Positions 40,001-51,257 of a stretch of DNA of 64,000 nt are shown here, piece after piece. The stretch's first letter is position 1, and the number at the start of each line of letters is the position of its first letter. Source of the stretch: Amoebophrya sp. A120 (Eukaryota > Sar > Dinophyceae > Syndiniales > Amoebophryaceae); the NCBI GenBank assembly GCA_905178155.1, contig CAJINV010000013.1, positions 1,388,392-1,452,391 on the forward strand, in the 5' to 3' direction. The position numbers and the translations under genes are program-made. The notes beneath the pieces are model-generated. The model ran no database searches. It was given only the letters and a program-made list of their open reading frames with translations, and was not told the origin of the DNA.

Positions 40001-42062
40001 GTACCACCAGAAATTGGTCGAGCTGATGCACAAGTTCGCGTACAACAAAAACGTGGCCATGGTTCGCACCTGTCCGGATTTTGAGGGCCTGCTGTTCTTG
40101 GTAGAGGCCGGCTTCGCTCCGACGGTTTACCGCAGCATCTGGATGCAGTCCGACGACCGACTGAAAAAGAAAGACCTGCGAGAAAAGCGGTGGCGGCGCG
40201 AGGAGAAGGAACTACGGGAAAAAAACGGCGGAGAAGCTGCTGGGCCCAAGAACTCATCCCTTTTCAAGCGAAGTTGTCGGCCTCCGATCGACGACGGCAT
40301 TCTCGCGACCACACGGACAGGCGAGATCATCTACGCCCCCGGGTACGTGGCGCAGCAGGCGAGTAAGCACAAGCGACTCTTCGATGTGTGGAAAGACAAG
40401 GAAAACTACTACCGCCCGGCCAAGGAACTTGTGGACGACGTCGAAGTTGAGGTGCAAAAGAAATCCAAACTTGTGCAGCTGTCAACTACCTTGTCGGTGT
40501 TGAAGAAGATGAATCAACAAGGGCAGCAAGAATCTACGAAGTTGAGTGATGTTGAAAGCAAAAACTACCCGGACAGCAGCTGCACTTCCCTTGTTACCCT
40601 GGCTCAGGTTGCACATGCACCACCGTTCATTCCCCTGGCCGCACGAGAAGGTCCGTCGGCTGCTGCGGAGAAGGATGCAGTTCTTGCGCAAGAAGAAGCT
40701 GAGGTAGAGACGATAGTGCAAGAACATACCGGGACCACGACTGATGTCGATGTTCCTGCGGCGCAAGACGGTGTTGTGCCCCGAGTCTCTACTTCATCAT
40801 CCAGCCAGGCTGAGAAGAAGCTCGCAATAGACGAGCAAAACGCGACCGAAGGTGTAGGACTCCGACCGAGCAGCAACGAAATACTGACGCAAAAAGTACT
40901 TTCATCCGATCAAGAACTCGACAAAGACAAAGATGAAGGTGCGGCAGGAGCAGGCTGCTCGCCACTTCCTAATCTTTCCGCACAAAGTAGCGCCCGTAGC
41001 AGAAGCAGTTCCGACGATGATTCACGGGCGGGAGTAACTGCTGAAAAAGATCATGAGTCCGAATCTTCAGAAAGAACAATGCCGACAATAATTTCGAATT
41101 ATACAGATTTAGCTGCTCCCAGCGAAATTACAACCATCTCCACGACGAAAACCGCCATGACTTCACAGGCGAGCTTGCCCGGCTATGCCACACCACCACA
41201 AGAACGGGGGCAGGTGCCGCTGCTATCTGCAGAGACCACGTCCGAATTGCTCGAGAAGAACGAAAGAACGCATGCTGAAGTGGTCGCGCAACAGACCACA
41301 ACAGAGCAATTGACAGTGCAGATGAGCCCTCGACTTACCACTCCCCTTCTCGAAAAAAATGCAACGTCGGCCTCCAGCACTGCCCACGTAGTAGAAGCTT
41401 ATCGGGACGTCGAAGATCATGATCATCCGTGCTCCGGCGAACAAGCGACGCGTCGGTTTATTTCCAAGCAACAGGAGGAGCCTCAGACTGCGCGGAAAAC
41501 GAAAAGTACCGCAGCTCCACCCCTGGCCACAAGTTGTTACACAACTAGCGCGGCAAGCAGGACAGATGATTTTGCTGATGGCGGAAGAGAAGTTGTCTCG
41601 GGTCGCAACGGTGGAGGTGGTCTAAACGAAAATTATAACGCTTGTAATTCCCGGCTTCAGATGTTTTTGGCGCAGACCTTTCAGATCGAAGACAAAGATG
41701 GGGAGCTGCATGAGATCGACCGGTCGCTGACGACACAGATGAGCGCCCGGCTTGACAGACATGCACAGGAAATGTTGAACAAGGTTTTGAAGAACCGTGA
41801 GGAGCGCGGCCGGGTGATTTGGGACAACAAGTCATCTCCCGGGTACAACCACCGGGAGTCGATGCTCGCCCGCTTGAAGTTGGGTATGATCCAAAAGCTT
41901 GAGGCGGCCTTCGCCCGCGTGAAGGAGAACGAATTTGACTCCGTTTCGCCCACCAACGTGCTCCTGCCGCCGCTCGAGCCTCCGGCGCGCGTGCCATGCG
42001 AGCTGCACGAGCTTTACCACATTCCGGAAGAATTACTCCCGATCAGATGCTTTTGGTTGTAA
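34047..42062 (+). CDS. 2,351-residue charged low-complexity protein, unknown function
   Basis: Six exons (34047-35765, 35889-36052, 36222-37084, 37314-38422, 38593-38702, 38972-42062) sum to 7,056 bp, exactly 2,352 codons; five joins were checked for phase. Introns 1-4 are GT-AG and intron 5 is an introner. The start ATG has a strong context (GAACCATGGC); the frame is open upstream to 33756. Exon 1 encodes a Lys-rich segment (MLKKKQKKSKKTKISAKEY), then a long Ser/Asp/Glu tract. A compact, probably folded region spans the exon 1-3 joins (PLRDFLPPVIHKQHKW; VNYLVKKYFTTPLWIHCIAD). Exon 3 has an RGRR/asparagine-rich basic stretch. Exon 6 is Thr/Ser/Glu-rich and ends in a conserved-looking helical domain (MSARLDRHAQEMLNKVLKNR). 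Composition suggests a nuclear or RNA-associated scaffold; this is inference. Confidence 0.7.
38703..38966 (+). mobile_element. Introner, family 1
   Basis: A 264-bp element with inverted ends TATGAACTGCAAAAATGTCT and GACATTTTTGCAGTGAATA, flanked by GAGGA (38698-38702 and 38967-38971). Removing 269 bp restores the frame (KMRREEQERQESERTI). It is in the host sense orientation and is clearly similar across its whole length to the copies at 3322 and (complement) 54019. Possible splice pair within the duplication: GA-AG. Confidence 0.92.
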
Positions 42063-43340
42063 AGGTTTTTGCGGTGAATTATCATGACAATTTCTATTTT
42101 CTTCACATCCACGACGACACAATTCGACCGACATATTTAGTGTTTTGTTCCATTCATGAATCACAAAAATAGAAACGAGTCAATACTTTTGATGACAAAT
42201 TGAGATCTTCTACATACGAACCTCTCACGACACACACATCATAATGAAGAAGGAACTCGTTCCAAGAGGGCGGCACCATTGAAGAAAACATAGAATGAGA
42301 GAAAAAAAGACGACATCGGAATTCAATTTTCTTTATTGGAATTAGAGAGATGAATTTTCTTTATTGGAATTAAGCACAATCAGACTTCGACAAGTAGACC
42401 TGACTACGAAACCTCCTGTGAAGGCCGTCGCCTGAGGAGATCTCCCGGTCGTAACGTGGGGAGAAGCAGGCCGCATGCTTATCAGGGCAAGCGGTTAGTG
42501 GATCTGGTTGAAAGAGTGGCCCCAGTGAATGAGGGCCGCCGCCTCTCATGATGCCACCTCGTAGACCATATATACGCGCTGGCCTTGTTGTTCTACGGAG
42601 AGCTAGCAGCAAGCAGCTCCTTGGCCCATGCGCTTGCGCTGCTGCGCAGGTTCGCAACAAAAAGGCACGCCGCCGCTGTGCTGTTTGTTGCCTGCCACCC
42701 GGGTGCCGCGGCTGCGCCTCGCGCGTCCACGGGACGCGACGGGGCAGCAAGCCGCGCGGCACCACCGACGAGCGCAGCTGCGCTACCGTTAGGGGAGCGC
42801 AGCCACCCAGATGGCTGGCCACCCCACCCTCCCGGATGCCGCCCCTTATCCGAGCTCGGCCAAGCCCATACCGAGAATTATAGCGCCGACCGTTGATAGT
42901 GCGCGGCCACCCGGTTGGTCGGTACTATGAAGAGCGCGCCACGACAGGCGAGCCCTGTGGCACCACTGAAACGGCCACACAGCAACACATTGGCGGCGCA
43001 CAACCGCCCACGAGTTGAGCGCCCCCAGACATGCAAATGCTTGCTGTAGCTACGCAGTGCAATACCAAATCGGACGAAAATCAACGGCAGTCGTGGGGAG
43101 GTGTTGGTGTTCGTGAGGCACTACGTCCGACGCGCCTCCGAGCCGTGAGGGCACTCGGAAGGGTAGGAGAGAGGGACCGAAAGTGCACCTACTCCGGGTG
43201 CGGGAGATCCTGGCGAGACAGATCCCACATACAATGCACTGAGACCCATCCGTCCCCTTGTACGTGCGATGTTTGTGCACAGTGGTCGGCATCACCTGTG
43301 GCTTCGATAATAATAATAATAGACCTGACTACGAAACTCT
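42063..43340. other. Left part of the convergent spacer
   Basis: The 3' flank of the 2,351-residue gene. It contains a 28-bp direct tandem duplication at about 42323-42374 (GAATTTTCTTTATTGGAATT twice), immediately before the second retroposon copy. Confidence 0.6.
42412..43319 (+). mobile_element. Retroposon copy 2 (0.9 kb, TAA-repeat tail)
   Basis: Nearly identical throughout to the copy at 29976-30881, in the same orientation. It has its own flanking duplication TAGACCTGACTACGAAA (42395-42411 and 43320-43336, 17 bp, possibly 18) and tail GATAATAATAATAA. Both duplications begin TAGA, suggesting a shared insertion preference. The few differences between copies imply recent activity. Confidence 0.87.
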
Positions 43341-45800
43341 TATTTGAATTGACTGCCTTAATATCAACTTCGAATTTTTACCTTGAGCTTTATCAATCTT
43401 TTGAGAGAAAATCTCTTGATAATGGAGTTGAAACAAGGACAATCTCGGACCGGGCCTACGACAAATTTGAGTCATACCCAGACATGACCAGAAAGAAAGA
43501 AAGACGACATCGGGGTGATTCCACACATGAATGATATCGATCCTTTCCTCTTGGATATTGAAAGAGAAGAACAATGATTATTCGGATATCTTACGATATG
43601 AATTCGCTTCTTCAATAAGAAATAGATGGAAAAAATATTTGAAGATTTTCATAAATCTTCATCGGATCGATGTTCGATAATATTGTTTGTTTGTTTGGTA
43701 TGTAGTGATGGAGTCGTGGTTTTCGTGTGAAGGGTTTGCCTTCCTCTCATGATGTCGATGTTAATGTTGCTTCAATATCCTATTCATCATCATATTTTTT
43801 TTTTATTTCGGGAAGATGTATCGATATGAAAAATAAGGATTGGATTTTTTTGTTTGTTTGTTGGTAAAGGTCATGGATGTGGAATCGTTTGGAGGTGGTC
43901 TTTTCTCTCATATGGATTTAGAACATAATTTGTCATGGAAGTTTTCGTTTCCATTTTCCATGAAAATTTGTATTTCATATGAGTTGTAATTTTCAAAAAT
44001 TTCATGTCAGAATTTTTGGATTTCTGTTTTCTTCTTGCTTATCTGATTCAAATTGATTTTGTGGGTTATTCATCAGAAAAGAATTTATGAAAAATGATCT
44101 TGCGTAAATGAAATCGATTTGTTTCTTCAAAGAGATTCGAAGAAAATTCCGGTTCTTCAAAGATATTCGAAGAGGGGTTTTATGATAATTTTTCAAAAAA
44201 TTCCTTTGGTATTTACCAACATCATTAAATTCAGAGAAAAAAATCAACAAAAATGACAATCGAACCCTCATCGAATATATTAGCAAGATTGATATTCTGC
44301 GAAAATCAATCAGAGATATGAGATTGATAAAACAAAATTTTGCAAAAATCGGAAGAATTTCATATTTCAAAAATTTTCGGAGAAAATAGGACACCTATAA
44401 TATTTCGAAATTTTCGGAGATTTCTCCACAATTTTCTATGTTTTCAGATTTTCAATGATCAAGGAATTTATCTTCGAAGGAATAGATATTCTTCTGAAAA
44501 TCGAGAAATAAATTTCATATGCCAAACCCATAAGAGACACACATGAAATTTATATCCAGATTCATTGGAAGATGTTGAAATTATTCTGAGATCAGAAATC
44601 TTGAAATCGAATCTAGATTCAATTCTAGAAATATCTAATTTTTGATCGTTTTTCAAGATTCAGATTCATGTATGTTGATGGGAATGATTGAGCTGAAGAG
44701 AGAGAGGCAGATGAAATTTGGAAGTTTTAGGATCATGAACAAATGATACCATACCCAGACAGAAGCGAATAGCTGAATCAATAGGGATGACGAATGGGAC
44801 CGACGAAAACAATGAGACGACTTCTTTTTTTTGATTTTTTTGAACGTGTACACACCCTAACGATGAAATTCCACTGGAACAGATACCAAGCCAGGGCCAT
44901 TAAATGACCCTTCGAGAATTGATTCCGGTGATGTCAATCAAATCGGAACAATCTTTGTGTGGTTGAATGTTTTACCGAAATCAATCTATCATGGTATCGA
45001 GCGCTAAGCAGAAAAAGGTTGATGTTGCAATTTTACTGATGGACTTTTATGCTTGAAATTCAAGAGAAAATTTTTGCTGCTATGGGCACGAATTCGTGGG
45101 GATGTACGTTGTACGCCTCTTTTTGTAATGCTCGTGCATTAGCATTTTTATTCTATTTTCTCTAGCACAATAAACATAAAAAGTGCATGGATGATGTATG
45201 AGAGCTCCTGCGATATTTTGCTTTCAAAAGTAGCTTGGCAAATCGTAAATAACCGGGAAAATAAATATAGGAAACGGGACTTGAATGAAAGGTGGGTAAA
45301 TAAACTTAAGTAAAAACTTCGGCTTAGTTCTTCTCCTCGAAAACACTACACCGACACTGGAAGCGAAAATTTCCAATGATGGCTATCATCAGTATTGGAA
45401 GACCTCTGGAACAAAAAATCTAGCTCTTTAATAAACCTACTTTGATGGAGTCGTGCACACGATGTCAGAATGATAAATCAAAATAAATGCGAATGGCGTT
45501 GCAAAAGTCATTCCTTAAAATATCAGTGAGCATCAAGAAATTCGAGTTAGATTACAAGATACAGAAAATCATACACGTCGTGATAATATTTATTGGTAGT
45601 CTCGTCCTGTGAGAGCCTCCCTTCCCTTCGGACTGCCAATGCGGGACGATCTAGTATCGCTTTTCCATCGTGTCTTCGTGGACGTTGGAAATCGGAGCGA
45701 GACATTCGATCGTCCCGATATTAAAAGTGTTGCGCTGAATGATTGATTCCCAGTTCACAACTGTCAAAGCTCTTTCATGAATTTCAAGCGCTCCTTGTCG
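43341..45800. other. AT-rich gene-free island at the meeting point of the two gene arrays
   Basis: This stretch is markedly richer in A and T than all flanking gene regions, especially 43500-45300. It has T runs and recurring ATTTTC, GAAAAT and TTCGAAGA words, including the near-repeat GATTCGAAGA / TATTCGAAGA at 44128-44175. No coding region or terminal repeats found. It lies where the + strand array (left) and - strand array (right) converge. Confidence 0.65.
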
Positions 45801-45839
45801 TTTCTTGCATGATCAAAAAGGAGCCAGCATCAAAAAAGC

Positions 45840-46070
45840 GGCGGGTTGCGCAGTCTGCTGCTGTGGTCCATTGCCCTCGCCGCCCTGTTCCTGGCCTGCT
45901 GGCCCGGATGTGTTTGCCCCACGGCCGCATGTAACAATGCAGATCACAATGCTCAGGATGATGCCGGCAGCACTATGGAAACGGAAAATAACGCCAGGGC
46001 CACAGGAGGACATTGTGATGACAAAAACTGGTGACCTCGTGGTCATATCGTCTTCGAGATTAGTTGTATC
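45840..46070 (-). CDS. Possible small membrane protein or 3' exon, weak
   Basis: On the - strand a short frame reads MSSCGPGVIFRFHSAAGIIL, continues into SIVICIVTCG (one candidate membrane segment) and ends in a Gly/Gln-rich tail at about 45813. It lies directly downstream of the tail-anchored gene on the same strand and could be an alternative last exon of it. The overlapping + strand frame looks less protein-like. Low support: composition and one hydrophobic segment only. Confidence 0.22.
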
Positions 46071-46203
46071 GACCTTCGACACGGGTCTCGTCGGCGACGT
46101 CACCCAGACGAGCAGTTCTACATACAAGACAAAGATATACGACTATACACGGGTACTTACTCTTATGATGAACTCCAACAAGTCTCCCGGCAAGAACAGC
46201 GCG

Positions 46204-46830
46204 TTATTTTCTCAGTTGATAAGCCAAGATGCAGATGATTACGATCCAAAGGACCATGTACCGCTCCCAATAGTCCTTCAAGCTGCTCCCCATCTGTGAG
46301 GTGCCGTCCCCTCCGGCAGCTGCGTTGGTAGCATCAAATGGCTGCCCGTTCTGCTGGGTAGTCGCGTAGCCGTAACCGTAAGCGCCCCCCCCTCCTGCAT
46401 TGACCACCAGCGGACTCTGCTCATTGGTACTACCCGACCCCATTTTTGTCGACGCTGCGGCATTGCTACCCGTGGACCCGGCAACTTTTGCCGACGCTGC
46501 AGCATTGCTGCCCGCGGACCCCGTAATTTTTGCTGACGTTGCTGCATTGCTGCCCGCGGACCCCGTGATTTTTGCAGACGAGGCGGGCTGCTGCTGGTCG
46601 TCGGCCGCATTCGGATTCAGGTCGACGGCGTTCTGTTCTGTCGTATCTCCCTCAGCTGCGGTTTTTTGCGACGCCGTTGTAAGGCCTCCGCCCATTTGCG
46701 AAGCCCGCCCCCGCGGTGCGGACGTTGAGCTCGCATTAGCGGGATTCAGTGACGCGCTCTGTTCCCCCGCGGCAAGATCGGCGTCCATCTTTTGCGACGC
46801 GCCCCCTGCTATTTTCGAAGCGCGCGGCAT
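46204..46830 (-). CDS. Tail-anchored protein with 14-residue Ala/Ser/Gly repeats
   Basis: An uninterrupted 208-residue frame from ATG at 46830. Residues about 85-130 hold three to four tandem copies of a 14-residue unit (SAKITGSAGSNAAT, SAKITGSAGSNAAA, SAKVAGSTGSNAAA, then a decayed STKMGSGSTNEQ). Gly/Tyr and Asn-rich segments follow. A single membrane helix sits at the very C terminus (YMVLWIVIICILAYQLRK), and there is no signal peptide, so it should be a tail-anchored protein with a cytosolic head. Function unknown. It is the first gene of the - strand array after the AT-rich island. Confidence 0.72.
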   Translation of the reverse strand: MPRASKIAGGASQKMDADLAAGEQSASLNPANASSTSAPRGRASQMGGGLTTASQKTAAEGDTTEQNAVDLNPNAADDQQQPASSAKITGSAGSNAATSAKITGSAGSNAAASAKVAGSTGSNAAASTKMGSGSTNEQSPLVVNAGGGGAYGYGYATTQQNGQPFDATNAAAGGDGTSQMGSSLKDYWERYMVLWIVIICILAYQLRK

Positions 46831-47969
46831 GGTAGAAAGAGTTGATACAAGATTGAGATTGCTACTGCGCCCACTGTGGTCTGTGAAGCGGGAGATGTTG
46901 TTGCGAACGGTCTTCTTCTGCTCGAACAGCAGTCAACGTCGGTTCTCTGCTTCTTTGGTTTGTTGTGCCCGATGTGGAACGGACGCGCGCGTGTCACAGG
47001 TTCCGGTCACAGTGTGTGCAATGAAAGCAACTGACAAAATCTGCTCTGGCTACTCCCGGCCCGTGGCTACAGAGAGACACTTAGCTTTATGAAAAAGCGG
47101 AGAAAATGAAAAAGGACTCGAAAATGAAATTCGAATTTAAATTGATGACAGGAAAGTGTTATTCATACAGATACACAGAAAAAATTGGTGTTGTCGTACA
47201 ACCGGGCAGGGGAAGATTAAAACAAATAAATCGAATAATCGTCCTGGACGGCTGTGGTGTTTCGTGGCAGAGATGAGATAGGCAGAGCACGCTGCGCCAC
47301 CGTTTGTCAACAACGAACAAGGTTCGGTTGAACGAAAGACCGATTTGTTTTTGTACCGTATTATTCGTGGTAGAAAATAAATTTTGTCATACCGATTGAT
47401 GCTGCTCGATTGGCACCTTTATTCAGTCCGAGAAGAAACGAAACCTTGAAACGAACCGAACAGCATGACCTGCTGTGATTTTCGCTCGACTTGAGCTTGA
47501 CCGATGAGATTTGCATTTCAGCATTATACATTTTTGTTCGACGTACGATTACAGTTGTACACGAGGACGAGCAGAGAGCGGGCTTTCCACCTATCCTTGT
47601 CACCGACAGCCCTCACGGCTTGAAGTTGCTGAACCGACAGAGTAAATGACAACGGCGAGGACACCAGACACGAAGAAATAGAGCATCGTTTTTTTTTGTA
47701 GAGGACATCACGCGGATGCTGACGGCGGAGGCACTAGCTACTGCGGCTGTAGAATTCGGTGGGGCCACGAACTGCTACGCGTCGTTCGTATTCATTTTCG
47801 ATCGGATGTAGTTGTCGAGCCTTGCTTTTTACGTGAATCGAATGTCGCTGCGATGATAGTCATGTCATGATATATCTTTTTGTCGCGAAAATGAAAATTA
47901 GTCGACGATATTGTGTCGGTCCATTGACACATACTCTCAATCTTCCACCATCTGCCAGCACACGAGCAG
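46831..47969. other. Intergenic spacer
   Basis: No gene, repeat pair or terminal inverted repeats recognised. It holds the presumed promoter region of the tail-anchored gene and the 3' flank of the next. Confidence 0.45.
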
Positions 47970-48574
47970 CTACGTCTTTTTCTTGTTCTCCTCCCCCTTC
48001 TGTGCACCTCCAGCCGGAACCGGGGCAAAGATCGACCGGGGCGCGTCCTTCCCCTTTTGCTTCAGCAGCATCAGGCGTTCCGCTTTTTGCTTCGCCGTGC
48101 CGCCGACCTTCAGCCCGAGCTTCGCACTGGTGTGCTTCAGCTGGTCGTCGGTGCATTTGTTTTGCAACTCCGCTTCGGAAGAAAATTTCGCCAAATCCAC
48201 AACCAGCTCCTCGTTGAAAGCAAAGGGTGCTTTATTGCTGTTGTCCCGGTTTTTTATCTTGGCTGCGTTCATTCGAGCCGCCCAGCCATCGTCCGCCGCC
48301 GGGGGCCCGCTTGTGCTTCCGTCGTCAAATTGAATCAGTGGCGCCCCGGGCAGCTGCGCTCCTCCGGAGGGGGGGATTACCAGAGTCGCTGTGGAATCAC
48401 CGGAAACCAGAAGATCTTTCGTTTTGTCGCCCTTGTTCTTATTCCCTGTGGTGTTTGCGATATCGACCTGAGCGCTAGTGTTTGGTTTCTGCCGTTTTGC
48501 TCCCCCTTTTTTTTTGTCGCGAATGTTCAGAGCCTCGTCGCTGTCAGAACTCACGGAGGCATCGGACGACGCGC
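47970..48574 (-). CDS. Basic protein with SAP-like C-terminal motif
   Basis: An about 200-residue frame; the start is not resolved. Reading upstream from VSSDSDEALNIRDKKKGGAK the frame stays open to about 48574 (NSASSDASVSS), just after a possible CAG acceptor, so a short first exon probably lies further right. The N-terminal half is Lys/Gly/Ser/Asp-rich and unstructured. The C-terminal part (TDDQLKHTSAKLGLKVGGTA then KQKAERLMLLKQKGKD) has the helix-turn-helix pattern of SAP DNA/RNA-binding motifs, ending in a Lys-rich tail. A nucleic-acid-binding role is an inference. It lies next to the SDE2 gene, same strand. Confidence 0.6.
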
Positions 48575-48767
48575 TGTTCGTTTTTTACAGTGTAATTATA
48601 TTTTGATTCCATTCTGGTTTCCAGCGACGTAGAAGGCATGATTTTGCTGAAGGACCAGCTTTCAGCACAACTTTGCTGGTGGTCTCTGGTATGTATCGTT
48701 TAAACAAAAAACATTCGTGAAATTACAGAACAGGGGCAAAAGAAAATCAGGCAAAGCACAAACAGGG

Positions 48768-49999
48768 TCATTCTTTATACTCTCCCATGAACTCCGCAAA
48801 CAATTCCTCGACGTCTTCTCCGCGTTTTCGAGCCAGCAACGCGAGCCCCTTCGCCCGCCTCGCGTCATCCACTTCGCCGCCGCCTCCCGCCTCTTCCTCC
48901 CTCGGCCTCTTGTTCGAAGAGGACGAGCTCGACAGAAACGGCTGCGGGCCCTGCTTTTTCGCCTCTTGCAGCATGTCGAGCTTGGACTTCCCGGACTGCT
49001 GCAGCTTCTCCAGGAACTCGTCCCCCAGCGCGATCTCCTTTTTTTTCGCGATCGTGGGTTCCGGCAGCTCCCCGTCCATCAGCATCGCCACCAGTTCGTC
49101 CTCGTCCTTCTTCTTTTGCATCCACTGTTGAAACCGCTCCACGGTTTTCGCGTGCCGCAGCCTGCGCCCGCTCAAATCCCGCATGGCGTCCGTGTTCGTG
49201 GTTTTCTTCCCGCCACCCGTCAGCTTCTTCAGCAAGGCCCCGAAACCGCCCTTACCACCCCGGAGGCGCCACAACACCTCCACGTCCAGATTGCGCAGGG
49301 CGGACAGCTTGGCCGACATTGTGGGGTCATTTGATGCCGACGCGGAGGATGAATGACAAGGATCTGCAGATGCTGACGTGCTTCTTGTGGTCCTCCCACT
49401 TCTGGTTCTTCGTACTGAGGATTTGGTCCTCGTTCTTTGCTGGTCGAAATTTTCCTCTTCGTCACACAACGGGAGCGAATATGCGGGGCGGGTAGACCCA
49501 GACGAAGACGAGGCAGCAACATTATCGCCGTGTTCGAAGGAAGAAATAAGGTCTTGAACGGGCTCTTGCTCGTCTCTACTGTCAAGAAACAATCCTTCAT
49601 CCCGGTACTGGTGCGGCCGCTTGCGGTCACACACCAGAATTGCGTCATCGCGCAGCTTGGCCAGGGAAATTCCGAATGCGCTTGCGATGGAGGCGCCTGT
49701 GATAATGAAATTAATATATTGATGAATTCTTGAAGGATACAACTCACATGGTATTTTGAAGTTAGTGCGCATTTTTGCTCCATCAATGCTAGAAGACGGA
49801 TCATATCGGCTTCATCTCCTGCTGCGTATTAAGCTGTCATTGATGTTGTGTCACCGTTAAGAGCCTGCAAGTGAATCAGAAGCATGGCAACAGTCAGTGA
49901 TAGTTATCGCAAAACTGTACTTAGGCTTTCCTCCGTCCCGTCGAACGCGAGTCGGCGCGTCGGGAAGCCCTGCAGCCGGACGTAGGCGTGGCACGACAT
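48768..49999 (-). CDS. SDE2: SDE2-like spliceosome/genome-maintenance factor
   Basis: Two exons (49921-49999, 48768-49696) total 1,008 bp = 335 residues; the intron (donor GTACAG, acceptor ATCACAG) is phase 1. The N terminus (MSCHAYVRLQGFPTRRLAFD) begins a ubiquitin-like domain that ends at the diagnostic processing site LRGG|KGGFGALLKK (cleavage after residue 174), followed by the family motif MRDLSGRRLRHAKTVERFQQ. In yeasts and humans the ubiquitin-like part is cut off by deubiquitinases and the Lys-initiated C-terminal part acts in the spliceosome. Here the ubiquitin-like portion is stretched by about 95 Ser/Arg-rich residues before the GG site, either a true insertion or an unrecognised in-frame intron. 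The C-terminal part is acidic/basic helical (ERFQQWMQKKKDEDELVAML). Confidence 0.88.
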
Positions 50000-50676
50000 T
50001 TTTAGCCTTCCTGAGTGCTAATCTTAACGCTACTAATGGGCGGGAACATTGAAAGAAATGGTAATGGATACCATGTTGGTCTATATCTATTTCGTCATAT
50101 GCATCTTGATCTTGTCGCTTTATTTTGGTATCGCTGCATTCATCATATTTATCAATGCGCGTGAAGCCTTAAGGTTCAACGGTAGTTGGGCGGTTGTCCT
50201 TTGTCATGATACATCTGCTCAGCCGTAGCTTTGACACAAAGGAAAAACCATTGGATCGCTTTGAAGCACGCCACGTCATCTTTATTCGATAGATCTCCGA
50301 GTTCTTGCTCCTACCAAGAAATAGATCCAAAATATCGCTGTGCAGATCCCATATCCTTGGAATTGGTGCTGCTCTCGGAGCCAAAAATACTATGAGATCG
50401 TCGACTACACAAATATCGCAATCCAATCTGTTTTTACAGAGCGTAAGGAAAGTGAGTATTTGGATCCGCTAAGCTAAAAATCACAGCGGTGAACACCAAC
50501 AGTGACGCTCACGCACGTCGGTGGTTTTTGAGCTGAAAGTGTCTCATCTTCGCGGCGGGAGCATAGGTAGTAATAAGTAGTAACGCACTAACCAGTTGGT
50601 ACACAAAATATTTCATTTTCAAGTTCGAAGAGGGTCTTTCTCGGTAGCATTTCTTTCCAGCTTCAAATTGTTCATC

Positions 50677-50718
50677 TATGGCGCGCGCAAAGTAACATTT
50701 TACTTTGCGCGCGCCATA
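50677..50718. repeat. Perfect 19-bp inverted repeat with 4-nt loop
   Basis: The arm TATGGCGCGCGCAAAGTAA is followed by loop CATT and its exact reverse complement. The GC-rich alternating CGCGCG core stands out in AT-rich surroundings. Possible cruciform or a hairpin RNA if transcribed. Confidence 0.85.
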
Positions 50719-51257
50719 TCATCTGGGACTGGGAATTCTTTCTATATACACGTCGACTTGCTAAAATTTTGATTTTCATTTTGGGAAGATAAAGGAAACT
50801 TCGCCGTATCTGTTCGAGTTCAAGTATTAGCTGAATTTGAAGTTCAGGATTCGTTCTCCAAAAGTAAGAAAATGAAAATCAATTCCATTCGAATAGCTTT
50901 CTGAGTCGAATATCTATTCGCATTTGTTCCTTCAATGTCAATCAATTAGAGTAAACGGGTAGCGGTATGCTGCAAAATAAGTTCTTTCGAAACTGCGCAA
51001 GCAGATCGTACATTAATGCGAGTAGAATGAAAAGAGGAGTTCTTCTAAATTAGAGTTCGGATTTCTTGACTTCATGCCAACATGATAGATACCACTCTGG
51101 CAATGGAAAAAAGCGTTATGAAGTCCTGCTGCACACTTTTTTTCTGCACATAATCCATGAAAATTGTGGAAAGGAAAAGCCGGACTCATCGAAACAATTG
51201 GTCGCGGCCTTTTTTCATATGTGCACAGAAACATACAGTTCTATTTTAGACCTCTGG

